Source: Clostridia bacterium
GTDB lineage: Bacteria > Bacillota > Clostridia > Oscillospirales > Acutalibacteraceae
Reading direction: 5' to 3'
DNA: 64,000 nt
NCBI GenBank assembly: GCA_017621885.1
Contig: JAGASD010000022.1
Coordinates: 30,513-94,512 of the forward strand
Shown here one piece after another: positions 23,292-31,382 of the stretch (positions are counted from its first letter, which is position 1; every line of letters begins with the position of its first letter). The translations under genes were made by a program, and so were the position numbers. Below the pieces are notes generated by a model. That model was not told where the DNA came from and did no database searches. It was given only the letters and a program-made list of their open reading frames with translations.

Positions 23292-24060
23292 TCACCTCCA
23301 TTGTAAAACCATTTCTACTCCATAGCCATAATGGAGTATGAATATCTATCGGACACAAGGAAGTACCCTCAAATATATATGCCCATTGCGAGCTGACAAA
23401 ATCTCTAATATCGCTTCTTTCAAGATCAGTGTCGTTGATTAATCCTAAAACCTTACTTGCTTGTAATACATGTGTATCGGGAGCAACTGATATTTTTTCT
23501 CTGTCGATGAAATGTATATCTGAATATTGTTCAATGACATATAGCCAATAATTTCTTATTTTTTCTCCCGATATATAAGGAAAGGATTTTTTATTAGAAA
23601 GCATATATGATTTTATTCTATCTACTGAAAAGTCATTGTATGAAATAAAATTACGCACACTTCCTTGAAATTGAATTGCTAGTGTTTCTGAGATTTTCAT
23701 CCAAATTTCTGGATGTTTATTGGGTTGAAGCGCCACTTTATATTTAAGAAGATGTTGGCGTAATTCATTAATCGATAAGTTGCAAACATCGTTTGGAGAA
23801 AAAACAACATTTGTAGTTTCATCTTCATATGTAGTTTTTGCTGCTTCCCAAAGCTTATAAGAGTTTCTTTGATAATTAAGAGCCATTGGAAGGGTAAAGT
23901 ATAATAAGTTTTCCTCAGAGCATAAATCCAAATGAGGATTTGAGTCTTCAGGCATTGTTTCACCCCCAAGTTCTCCTTTTTGGTACAGATCAATTAATTT
24001 TTCTGCTACCAATAATATCTCATCTTTCTTTTTTTTATCAAAACTGATGGTTTTTCCCAT
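23245..24060 (-). CDS. HhH-GPD DNA-glycosylase-like protein
   Basis: A 271-residue protein that looks like a divergent helix-hairpin-helix base glycosylase. ISGEKIRNYWLYVIEQ occupies the hairpin position and is followed by VAPDTHVLQASKVLGLI, which matches the VDTHV...RLG stretch with the catalytic aspartate of EndoIII/AlkA-type enzymes. There is no four-cysteine Fe-S loop. The C-terminal CPIDIHTPLWLWSRNGF and the N-terminal LDLCSEENLLYFTLPMALNY are features I do not know from standard glycosylases. The fold is also used by queuosine-nucleotide hydrolases. The ATG at 24060 follows GGAGGAT, one base after the kinase-methyltransferase stop. It could remove or hydrolyse a modified base; this is inference. 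Confidence 0.6.
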   Translation of the reverse strand: MGKTISFDKKKKDEILLVAEKLIDLYQKGELGGETMPEDSNPHLDLCSEENLLYFTLPMALNYQRNSYKLWEAAKTTYEDETTNVVFSPNDVCNLSINELRQHLLKYKVALQPNKHPEIWMKISETLAIQFQGSVRNFISYNDFSVDRIKSYMLSNKKSFPYISGEKIRNYWLYVIEQYSDIHFIDREKISVAPDTHVLQASKVLGLINDTDLERSDIRDFVSSQWAYIFEGTSLCPIDIHTPLWLWSRNGFTMEVNGYGGTFESGIQLHL

Positions 24061-24061
24061 T

Positions 24062-25318
24062 TTAATCCTCCTTATAAAAAATAGCTACAGTTACCGTTTC
24101 AAGATCTTTGTAATCAATACATCCTTTTTCTGCTGCAATGGTTATTGCAGAAGAAATTTCGTTTGTAAGTAAGCCAGCTTTAATAGAATTTGCTGAAACC
24201 AACTGCAATCCAATGTCTCCCATAAGCTTTATTAATTCATCTATAGAATATGTGAAAGAAAAGACTTCAGCAGTTTCACCAGAATCTAAAACAAATATTG
24301 TTTTGTCTCCTTTTGAAGCACTTCCTCTTAACAATGATGCCCATTGCTTTGCTGGTAAAGAAAAAGCCAAGTAACCCCCAGATTTTAATAATCTAAAAAG
24401 TTCACAAATTGCTTCGGGATAAAAATAAGGATCTCCTAGAGAACAAACGATAACATCAAATGATTCGGCTGGATAAGGTATACAACGAACACTTGTAATT
24501 ATTTTACTTGTAGAGCCATTTATATTAGACATTTCTTTTGAAATGTCAGCAAAACAATACTGTTCACAAGTAGGCGTTACTACCTCATATAACCACCCTT
24601 GACCAGGACCTATTTCTAAAACTTTGCTATCAGCTTTTACATAATCATAAAAAAACTTCTTAAAGAACGACGCGGAAAGTTCATGGAAATTTCTTGTTGT
24701 TATTCGTTTTTCTTCTGTAAAATACTTTGCAACTTTATTATACCCTACCCTATTTATATAATCAACAAATCCTGTTCTGGGAAAGGCATCACAATATCTT
24801 AGGTATGTAGAAATCTTATTGTGTAAATATTCTGCATTTTTTTCGATTGATGCACCATGATCATTATAAAAAATAATATCAAAGTCATCTTCACATATTG
24901 AATTATAGTATTCAGCATCTTCGTCATTACGCGTTGATTTGATGGGTTGAGATTTAAGTAATATTGAAATAACATTATCTTTTAAGAGCTGATTAATTTT
25001 TTTATGATTTTGAGGGTGGATTTCTTTTATCAAAAGGATACCATCTTTTAAATTTTCCAAAATAAAGTCACGTCTCATTCCATAGTAATTTCCATAAACT
25101 TTATCAATGTTGAGAATTTCTCCTTTTTCTGATAAATCAAAAAACTGCTCAGATGATATAAAGATATACTCATTATTAGTTTCTTCAGGGCGTTGTTTTC
25201 GGGTTGTATAGGATATAGGGCGTAAATAAACATCTGGATACATTTCTATTAGTTTATTTATTAAAGTTGTTTTTCCACTTCCACTTTTTCCGCCAATTAA
25301 AATTAACTTCGAGTTCAA
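24062..25318 (-). CDS. Guanylate-kinase-like domain fused to SAM methyltransferase
   Basis: A 418-residue fusion. Residues 1-180 form a guanylate-kinase-type nucleotide kinase: P-loop GGKSGSGKTT (about 9-18) and the GMP-binding signature SYTTRKQRPEETNNEYIF. Residues about 195-415 are a class I methyltransferase with motif I VLEIGPGQGWLY, an acidic residue in CFADIS and motif IV FDVIVCSLGDPYF. The start is TTG at 25318, with AAGGAGG seven bases upstream. It lies between the GP88-like gene (12-base gap) and the glycosylase-like gene (1-base gap). I know of no standard enzyme with this pair of domains. A kinase and a methyltransferase acting on the same (modified) nucleotide is the simplest reading. 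Confidence 0.75.
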   Translation of the reverse strand: MNSKLILIGGKSGSGKTTLINKLIEMYPDVYLRPISYTTRKQRPEETNNEYIFISSEQFFDLSEKGEILNIDKVYGNYYGMRRDFILENLKDGILLIKEIHPQNHKKINQLLKDNVISILLKSQPIKSTRNDEDAEYYNSICEDDFDIIFYNDHGASIEKNAEYLHNKISTYLRYCDAFPRTGFVDYINRVGYNKVAKYFTEEKRITTRNFHELSASFFKKFFYDYVKADSKVLEIGPGQGWLYEVVTPTCEQYCFADISKEMSNINGSTSKIITSVRCIPYPAESFDVIVCSLGDPYFYPEAICELFRLLKSGGYLAFSLPAKQWASLLRGSASKGDKTIFVLDSGETAEVFSFTYSIDELIKLMGDIGLQLVSANSIKAGLLTNEISSAITIAAEKGCIDYKDLETVTVAIFYKED

Positions 25319-25330
25319 GATAGTACCTCC

Positions 25331-26077
25331 TTAATGTGAAATAAAAACAATATTTTTATTTGATTTATTAATACAAAATGCACAATTTGCACAGTTAGCA
25401 ACTAAATTGTATTGTTCTGGACAAATCAAGAAATCTTTTTTATTTTTATACATAGCAATCTCGCTAATTTTATCTACTGTTATGCTCATTTTTAGGTTGG
25501 GTTTTTGATGCATTGAAGAATCATAAGACGCAAATAAGTTAACATTTTCAAGAGATGAAAGTTCGTTTATTGAAGGTTTTAATTCAGGGACAGCCCAAGA
25601 ACGCGTGTATCCCCAAAAATTAACATTACTCAGTTTTTTACATATACTAATCCACATATCAATGTATTCTATTGAAAAAAAGTCACCACTCGAATGTAGT
25701 CTAACAGCTATTTTTTTCTCCTTATTATCAAGTATTTGATTAATAATATCTGTTTCTAATTTTTTTGGTTCATTTATTGTATACCACCAGTTTTCACACC
25801 AAAGTTCTATATTATAAATATTCGACCTTAAATCCAAATTGTAACAATGAGTATGACACCATGAAGAAGCTCCAGGACATGTAACACATGGTGGTAGATT
25901 CCATACGTATACTACATCAAAAAACTTGCCAGTAGTACCCGTTTTTGTATTTCCTTCCTCTAAATGCCAAATAGTTGATCGAGTGGGCTTTTGTGGTGAT
26001 AGTTGTATAAATTTTTCAAAAATATTGTTTCGTTCTTTCTGTTTGTTAAGATCTATTCCTTTGCGTTTGAGTTTCAT
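25331..26077 (-). CDS. GP88-domain Fe-S protein (radical-SAM-like)
   Basis: A 248-residue protein with the GP88 pattern (gene product 88 of mycobacteriophages), a family common in phages and clostridial elements whose reaction is not known. Visible are CVTCPGASSWCHTHCYN (C-x2-C-x6-C-x3-C), the family core RLHSSGDFFSIEYIDMWISI and a C-terminal CANCAFC, all consistent with one or two iron-sulfur clusters. The ATG at 26077 is preferred over 26095 because GGAG lies eight bases upstream. It is first in the leftward operon with the kinase-methyltransferase, glycosylase-like and U32-like genes. A -10-like TATAAT lies about 50 bases upstream, without a good -35. Confidence 0.7.
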   Translation of the reverse strand: MKLKRKGIDLNKQKERNNIFEKFIQLSPQKPTRSTIWHLEEGNTKTGTTGKFFDVVYVWNLPPCVTCPGASSWCHTHCYNLDLRSNIYNIELWCENWWYTINEPKKLETDIINQILDNKEKKIAVRLHSSGDFFSIEYIDMWISICKKLSNVNFWGYTRSWAVPELKPSINELSSLENVNLFASYDSSMHQKPNLKMSITVDKISEIAMYKNKKDFLICPEQYNLVANCANCAFCINKSNKNIVFISH

Positions 26078-26237
26078 TGCGTTTCTCCGTTGCATTGTGT
26101 TTTAGCTACTGTAGCATATATTATAATGTTACATATCTATAAGATACATTTTTTTGATTATTGTGGTAATTATCCAGCAAATGTTTATAGTACCTCTATT
26201 AGGCTTTTTTAGTTGCAAAAGTTTTTGGTGCAAAAAT

Positions 26238-27242
26238 TTATTTGTATATTGGAAACCCACACCAAGCAGCCAGTTGATTTTTATGACCGTTATTAGTGAT
26301 AAAGAATTCCAAAAACTTGCCATTATTATTTAAATATTTTTCATATATTTTTTTATCAAAATCGTCATTTTTTTTAGGTAATCTATTTATGATAATTATT
26401 ACATCATATTTGGGAGGATTTTGCTCATAAAACAGTTCTTGTGTTACAGATTGTAATTTTAAAAGATTTTTAAATGTTGGCGTAATTAAATGATCAGTTC
26501 CTGCTTGTACCAATAAAACATCTTTATTTTTAAAAAATTCAGCCATTTTGATGCAACATGACTCAATTAATTTTTTTCTTATTACCGAAAAAATACTCAA
26601 CCCTATTAAAAGTACGATAGTCATAATTACAAATAGAAATATAATTAAATCTGTAAGTACAACATAAAAAACAACGGCCACGATTATTATGAGGATTTTG
26701 TGAATATCCTTCTTATGAACTCCTAAATCGGTAAATGGGATTACAAAAAAATGAAAAAATTTTCTTGTGCGATTAACTTTGATTGCTTCGTGGTTTATAT
26801 TTTTGAAAAGGTCTTCTAACGGAACAACAAAACCTATATAAAGAGAAAGACTACTAACAGTCCAACTCAAATAATTGAAACTTTGACTCTTTGTAAAATA
26901 CAATAACAATGATACAATAGCATTAAGCAACAAAGTCAAGCAAAAAACACTTGAAATTTGCTTTGATGTAACAGCTGTTGTATCATCTGATTTTATTACC
27001 AATTTCGGAATTACTATTGATGTAATGAAGAGTATAATTGTATATAATATCAACATTATAAAGTCTTTTATAAAGTCTTTTAGTTCAAAAAAGGATAATA
27101 AAGAGCTTCCCACATAATATATTGATAAAATAACTAGTGAGCTTAAGATTATCCGCATAATGTTTTCAAACTTTATACCGGAATACTCTCCTACATCCTT
27201 TTTATACATATAAATGTCACGATTTTGTTTACAAGTTTCCAT
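26238..27242 (-). CDS. Multi-pass membrane protein with soluble C-terminal domain
   Basis: A 334-residue protein not recognised. Six membrane segments are visible (about 30-48, 56-78, 93-112, 122-140, 180-200, 203-222). After residue 235 comes a soluble alpha/beta domain containing VLLVQAGTDHLITPTFKNLL and YDVIIIINRLPKKNDDF, which may form a Rossmann-like or SLOG/STING-effector-like fold; this is a guess. The ATG follows GGAGGAT. It is encoded on the same strand as the four-gene operon, 160 bases upstream of it, and could be an accessory or an effector of the same system. Confidence 0.65.
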   Translation of the reverse strand: METCKQNRDIYMYKKDVGEYSGIKFENIMRIILSSLVILSIYYVGSSLLSFFELKDFIKDFIMLILYTIILFITSIVIPKLVIKSDDTTAVTSKQISSVFCLTLLLNAIVSLLLYFTKSQSFNYLSWTVSSLSLYIGFVVPLEDLFKNINHEAIKVNRTRKFFHFFVIPFTDLGVHKKDIHKILIIIVAVVFYVVLTDLIIFLFVIMTIVLLIGLSIFSVIRKKLIESCCIKMAEFFKNKDVLLVQAGTDHLITPTFKNLLKLQSVTQELFYEQNPPKYDVIIIINRLPKKNDDFDKKIYEKYLNNNGKFLEFFITNNGHKNQLAAWCGFPIYK

Positions 27243-27321
27243 AATTATCCTCCAATACTTTAAGTTTTATATTTAATTTATACTGTAAGAGTTGGAACAA
27301 GTTACTGCGTTGTTACACAAC

Positions 27322-27546
27322 TTAATTTTCCTCTTCTTTATTTCTATAACCCTCAATTCTCTTAATCCACTCTTCTTTTTCTTCAGGAGTTAATTCTCCT
27401 AGTGGTTTACGCAATATCCTTGCTGCCTTAGATGCATAAAACAGCAATTCTATATTATCTTTATGTAAAGGATTTTTGCCTATCCTCATCATAGTGGCTT
27501 TCTTCAAAACAAAAGCTGCAAATGAAAATACTGCATTTTTAATCAT
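27322..27546 (-). CDS. Small basic protein, 74 aa, unknown
   Basis: It starts at 27546 after GGAGGTG. A short hydrophobic N-terminus (AVFSFAAFVLKKA) is followed by a charged helical region (LTPEEKEEWIKRIEGYRNKE). It lies 79 bases before the membrane protein gene in the same direction and is likely the first gene of that transcript. No family recognised; the good ribosome site and codon pattern support a real gene. Confidence 0.6.
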   Translation of the reverse strand: MIKNAVFSFAAFVLKKATMMRIGKNPLHKDNIELLFYASKAARILRKPLGELTPEEKEEWIKRIEGYRNKEEEN

Positions 27547-27590
27547 CTTAAATGCACCTCCATATATATATGACTAAAAATTCAAAATAC

Positions 27591-27620
27591 TTCACAAAAT
27601 TTTTCGAAAATATTTAAAAT
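27591..27620 (+). promoter_or_regulatory. Putative main promoter of the transfer region
   Basis: TTCACA, 18 bases, TAAAAT (5/6 matches each). It is the only candidate I found ahead of the long rightward gene run, and it is followed within 22 bases by a terminator hairpin. Confidence 0.5.
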
Positions 27621-27641
27621 CGTGAAATTCGACAAAAAACG

Positions 27642-27682
27642 ACACCGTGTTTCGTGCAACTACGACAATACGGTGTTTTTTT
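27642..27682 (+). terminator. Promoter-proximal terminator (attenuator)
   Basis: ACACCGT (27642-27648) pairs with ACGGTGT (27670-27676), with an inner TCGT/ACGA stem, followed by six T. It begins about 15 bases after the expected transcript start, so RNA would end near position 55 unless terminated transcription is prevented. Confidence 0.75.
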
Positions 27683-27763
27683 ATATATACCCATATGAAA
27701 GGAGTTGGTGATAAATATGAATCACCCATAAATTTTAACAATAATTAATAGGAGTTGATTTTA

Positions 27764-28066
27764 ATGAATTTAGGTAAAAAGCATCCAAGATTGATTGGTA
27801 TGTCAGATCGTGACGAAAGAGAACTAAACTCTATTGAAGAAGTTGCAAAATATATATGTGAAAAAGGTGTGTCAGGTGATGTAACAATTACATACGAAGA
27901 CGGAACTCCGTTCTTAAACACCTTCGGAATATATATTGATAGGATTTCTGATATGGAGTATCGTTCAGAATTGTTAAAAGTCCTTATTCCTATGCAGAAA
28001 GCATTGGACGGCACAGAAGATTTTGGTGATCCCGATGACTCTGAAGATATGGGAATCGAAATGTAA
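27764..28066 (+). CDS. Small acidic element protein, 100 aa
   Basis: The ATG at 27764 follows GGAG. An acidic protein (ending DFGDPDDSEDMGIEM) without membrane segments; the centre SGDVTITYEDGTPFLNTFGI is predicted to be beta-strand. It is the first gene of the rightward run and is followed after 15 bases by the DUF4314 gene. No family recognised. Similar small acidic genes open the accessory region of many clostridial conjugative elements, where some act as antirestriction or DNA mimic proteins; no such claim can be made here from sequence. Confidence 0.65.
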   Translation: MNLGKKHPRLIGMSDRDERELNSIEEVAKYICEKGVSGDVTITYEDGTPFLNTFGIYIDRISDMEYRSELLKVLIPMQKALDGTEDFGDPDDSEDMGIEM

Positions 28067-28081
28067 AAGAGGTGAAATTTT

Positions 28082-28375
28082 ATGAGCTCATTTGAGAATA
28101 TGTCACGATATGCAGAACGAATGCAGAAGCAGTATCCCGAAGGTACTCGCCTTTTGTTGAACAGCATGAATGATCCTTACGCTCCTGTTCCACCCGGTAC
28201 AAGAGGTACAGTTAACTTTGTAGATGATGCTGGGCAAATTCATATGAAATGGGATAACGGTAGAACACTTGCAATCGTTCCCAGTGAAGACGATTTCAGA
28301 AAGCTCACCGATGAAGAATTGGCAGAAGAATCTGAAATCGAAGAAGAATCAGAAAATTTTGAACAAACAATGTAA
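28082..28375 (+). CDS. DUF4314-domain protein
   Basis: A 97-residue protein with the DUF4314 core: PPGTRGTVNFVDDAGQIHMK, then WDNGRTLAIVP. The fold is probably a small beta-barrel. An acidic tail (LAEESEIEEESENFEQ) follows. The family is found almost only in Firmicute mobile elements, beside DUF3846, YodL and LPD proteins, as here. The role is unknown. The ATG follows AGAGGTG at a good distance. Confidence 0.8.
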   Translation: MSSFENMSRYAERMQKQYPEGTRLLLNSMNDPYAPVPPGTRGTVNFVDDAGQIHMKWDNGRTLAIVPSEDDFRKLTDEELAEESEIEEESENFEQTM

Positions 28376-28404
28376 AAAGAGGTGTTAAAAACTAAATAAT
28401 CAGA

Positions 28405-29529
28405 ATGGTCGGATGCCGTATGGCAATCCGATTTTTTGATATGTTTGCAGGTATCGGTGGTTTTCGTACAGGATTAACTAAAATAGGAGGTTTTGAGTGT
28501 GTCGGTCATTGTGAAATTGATAAATACGCTAATGCAGCGTATTGTGCGATGTATAAAACCGGGGGTGAGCAATATTATGAAGATGCGCGAGAAATCGACC
28601 CCCAAAATCTCCCCAACTTTGACCTGCTCTGTGCAGGATTTCCTTGCCAAGCTTTCAGCGTTGCCGGAAAGCGAATGGGATTCAGTGATACAAGAGGAAC
28701 TCTCTTCTTCGATGTTGCCCGAATCCTTGAAGTTAAAAAACCTGCATTTGTATTCTTGGAAAACGTTCAAGGTTTGTTATCGCATGACTCAGGCGAAACA
28801 CTTAAAACTATCTACTCCGTGCTTGTTGAAATGGGGTATAATCTCGAATGGTGTGTGCTTAACAGCAAATATTTCGGAGTCCCCCAACAAAGACGGCGGT
28901 TGTATATTATCGGATATCTTGATGGACGATGTACCGGACAAATATTTCCTGTCGAATGCTGCAATGGAGCGAATCTTAAAGAAATCATCCCCGGCAGTCA
29001 AGGACAGAGAGTCTATGACATAACAGGTGTTTCTTGTACATTGTGTGCAGGTGGCGGTGGTATGGGTGGAAAAACAGGATTGTACTTTATTGATATGAAT
29101 AGTGATCCTATTATCACTCCCCAAGCACGATGCATAACTGCACGACAAGATTCAGGTGTAAGCAATCGCAAAGGAGAACACTCAGGTGTGTTGGTAGAAG
29201 ATGCTCCGAGAGCAATATTGACACCCGACAGAGAAAAGGTTCGTCAGCAAGGCAGACGGATGAAAGAACCAAATGAGGAAATGTTCACAATAACTGCTCA
29301 AGATAGACATGGCGTTTATCATAAGGGCAGAATCCGTAAGCTTATGCCCATTGAGTGTTGGCGTTTGCAAGGGTTTGAAGACAAACAATTTAATAAGGTT
29401 GTCGCATCTGGTATTAAGGATGGACAGTTATATAAGATGGCTGGTAACTCTGTGAGTGTACCGGTCATTTCTGCTATTGGCAGAAAAATAAGAGAAGTTA
29501 ATGAAAAATATCAAATTGTAAAGGAGTGA
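28405..29529 (+). CDS. Orphan DNA (cytosine-5-)-methyltransferase
   Basis: A 374-residue C5-cytosine DNA methyltransferase. Motif I FAGIGGFR at 14-21, motif IV GFPCQAFS with catalytic Cys81, motif VI ENVQGLL, motif VIII QQRRRLYIIG, and motifs IX/X RLQGFEDK and AGNSVSVPV are all present. The stretch about 205-300 between motifs VIII and IX is the target recognition region and includes GGGGMGGKTG. No restriction enzyme is encoded nearby, so this is a solitary methyltransferase that probably protects the element from host restriction on transfer. The start is uncertain: 28405 has AGAGGTG rather far upstream; the next ATG is 28420. Confidence 0.92.
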   Translation: MVGCRMAIRFFDMFAGIGGFRTGLTKIGGFECVGHCEIDKYANAAYCAMYKTGGEQYYEDAREIDPQNLPNFDLLCAGFPCQAFSVAGKRMGFSDTRGTLFFDVARILEVKKPAFVFLENVQGLLSHDSGETLKTIYSVLVEMGYNLEWCVLNSKYFGVPQQRRRLYIIGYLDGRCTGQIFPVECCNGANLKEIIPGSQGQRVYDITGVSCTLCAGGGGMGGKTGLYFIDMNSDPIITPQARCITARQDSGVSNRKGEHSGVLVEDAPRAILTPDREKVRQQGRRMKEPNEEMFTITAQDRHGVYHKGRIRKLMPIECWRLQGFEDKQFNKVVASGIKDGQLYKMAGNSVSVPVISAIGRKIREVNEKYQIVKE

Positions 29530-29533
29530 TAGT

Positions 29534-30604
29534 ATGCCGAACCATGTTACTAATCGTATCAAGTTTTCGGGTGATCCCGAAAGAATCAGAGCGATTATGG
29601 AAGGTATAAAACACGATGAAATGGGTCTTGGTTCTGTTGATTTCAACAAGATAATTCCTATGCCTGAATCATTGAATATTACAGCAGGTTCGATTACAGA
29701 TAAAGGTCTTAAAGCATATAAAGACTTTGTCTCTGTTCTTTTATTTGATGGTGCAAACAAAGGAATTGACCTTCTGAATATTCCCGAAGAAAAAGAAGCT
29801 ATCTTCTTAAAACAAAGAACAGATATTAAAGAAGACGAGTGGTCAGCAGGTCGTCAGGCTTTCCGTAACATTCAGCAGTACGGTTTTCCTACATGGTATG
29901 AATGGAGTATCAACAATTGGGGTACAAAATGGAATGCCTACGACTGTATTGAAATTGAAGGTACATCAGAAGAACAGTGTGAACTCTGTTTTAATACTGC
30001 CTGGTCTGCTCCACATCCTATTCTGTCAAAACTTGCGCAGATGTATCCCGATGTTGAAATTGAACACGAATGGGCAGACGAGGACTTCGGTCATAATCTT
30101 GGTAGAGTAAAGTACAAGGGTGATACAATTCTTGAAGAATATATACCCAAAACAACGAAAGAAGCCTATGAGTTTGCCTTAAAGGTTCACGGATATGAAG
30201 ATATGGAAACTGTTGGTCTAACATTGAATTTAACTGAAACCGACTATATTCCTATTTGGCATGAAGAATTATCTGCTGTTCAGTTTCAGGATAAGGTCTT
30301 TTTGTTCTCTGAAAGCAGAAAGACTGCAGCTGATGTTCCTAAAGGCTTCTACTGTTATGAATGCAGAACAAGTGATGACCAAAGCTTTTTGGCAACTCTT
30401 GAACCGAATGTAAAAGTAAACTACGGTGGTACTCTCATTACGGATGAACCGATTGAATTCGGAGAAAAAGGCTATATAGACCTTAAAAAAGAACCAATTT
30501 TATTCCCCGATATTGACGAGGTGTCTTTTGAAAGGTTTATGAACGATAAGGCAGAAATTGAACAGGAAATGGTAGGTGCAGAAAGTTGTCAGTTAAGTCA
30601 GTAA
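29534..30604 (+). CDS. YubB-like/DUF1281 protein with LPD28 domain
   Basis: A 356-residue protein. The N-terminal half begins MPNHVTNRIKFSGDPERI and contains YEWSINNWGTKWNAYD, as in YubB/DUF1281 ferredoxin-like proteins of plasmids and phages. The C-terminal third carries an LPD28-type module (GFYCYECRTSDDQ, then VNYGGTLITDEPI). LPD domains accompany large polyvalent proteins of conjugative elements. It is probably an early protein in recipient cells or a host-takeover protein; no catalytic residues can be named. The start is well placed after AAGGAGTG, 5 bases from the methyltransferase stop. Confidence 0.75.
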   Translation: MPNHVTNRIKFSGDPERIRAIMEGIKHDEMGLGSVDFNKIIPMPESLNITAGSITDKGLKAYKDFVSVLLFDGANKGIDLLNIPEEKEAIFLKQRTDIKEDEWSAGRQAFRNIQQYGFPTWYEWSINNWGTKWNAYDCIEIEGTSEEQCELCFNTAWSAPHPILSKLAQMYPDVEIEHEWADEDFGHNLGRVKYKGDTILEEYIPKTTKEAYEFALKVHGYEDMETVGLTLNLTETDYIPIWHEELSAVQFQDKVFLFSESRKTAADVPKGFYCYECRTSDDQSFLATLEPNVKVNYGGTLITDEPIEFGEKGYIDLKKEPILFPDIDEVSFERFMNDKAEIEQEMVGAESCQLSQ

Positions 30605-31179
30605 ATACAGAAGAACTTCGTAGTATGTCCAATACCGAAGGTCTTGTGTTGCAGGGATGTGGTGGTGAACTAAAAGAATGGATTGACGGCATCAACGGTC
30701 TGTTTAAAAGAGCTGGTATTCTTCTTGAAGACTGCGAATTTAAAGAGGATGACTGTTATACATTCAAAAATGGTGACCTCACATGTTTACTGTTTCCTTT
30801 CGATGAGGATATTCAAGTCGATTTAGGAAAAATGGCAATGTGGCGTTTGCAGACACATCAGGAGCTTGGCGGTACTTGGTTTTCGGACTATGTGGATAAC
30901 CGTCTCGGTGGTTTTATTAAAGAAAATGAATCACCCGAAGAAAAGGCTAAACCCGATTGTGCTTTGATTGGTGAAGATGGCAATATTTTCAATCTTATGG
31001 GTATTGCATCAAGAACTTTAAAAGAACATGGTATGGCTGATGAAGCTAAAGAAATGTGCGAACGAGTACGAGAATCGAGCAACTATTATGAAGCTCTCGG
31101 TGTAATTGGTGAATATGTAAATATCACCTCCTCCGAAGATATGACCGAAGATGAAAGTGAGGAAATTGCATTACAATGA
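30586..31179 (+). CDS. Conserved element protein, 197 aa
   Basis: It starts with TTG at 30586 inside the end of the previous gene, after GAAAG; an ATG at 30625 is the alternative. The protein is acidic and globular. Recognisable conserved stretches are NTEGLVLQGCGGELKEWIDG, GGTWFSDYVDNRLGG and NIFNLMGIASRTLKEHGM, which I recall from many Firmicute conjugative elements without an assigned function. It ends in an acidic tail. Its last bases overlap the DUF3789-like gene (ATGA), so the three genes are coupled. Confidence 0.7.
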   Translation: MSVKSVNTEELRSMSNTEGLVLQGCGGELKEWIDGINGLFKRAGILLEDCEFKEDDCYTFKNGDLTCLLFPFDEDIQVDLGKMAMWRLQTHQELGGTWFSDYVDNRLGGFIKENESPEEKAKPDCALIGEDGNIFNLMGIASRTLKEHGMADEAKEMCERVRESSNYYEALGVIGEYVNITSSEDMTEDESEEIALQ

Positions 31180-31319
31180 GTGAAATCCTTGCATTTATCA
31201 TAGGTGCTATGTTAAGCAGTATAGTAACTACCACAGCGATGTGTTGCGTTTTTATAAACAAAAAGAATTACTATGAAGAAAAAATCATAGAACTTAAAAA
31301 ATCAAATAAGCAAGAGTAA
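31176..31319 (+). CDS. DUF3789-like single-pass membrane peptide, 47 aa
   Basis: A very short gene overlapping its upstream neighbour by ATGA. One membrane segment (ILAFIIGAMLSSIVTTTAMC) is followed by a basic cytoplasmic tail (NKKNYYEEKIIELKK). Size and layout match the DUF3789 peptides of Firmicute mobile elements. The stop codon sits within the start of a terminator stem. Confidence 0.65.
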   Translation: MSEILAFIIGAMLSSIVTTTAMCCVFINKKNYYEEKIIELKKSNKQE

Positions 31320-31359
31320 GACGGTATTTATCACAAAATGATGAATACCGTCTTTTTTT
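31319..31359 (+). terminator. Terminator within the transfer region (1)
   Basis: AGACGGTATT and its complement (31344-31353) with six T after. The next gene starts 24 bases on, leaving no room for a new promoter. Confidence 0.85.
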
Positions 31360-31382
31360 ATGCCCAAAAGTGAGGTGATTCA

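Noticed and set aside
28493-29023. 176-codon frame overlapping the C5 methyltransferase
   Set aside because: Same strand, other frame, inside a gene with all catalytic motifs; it lacks any recognisable domain.
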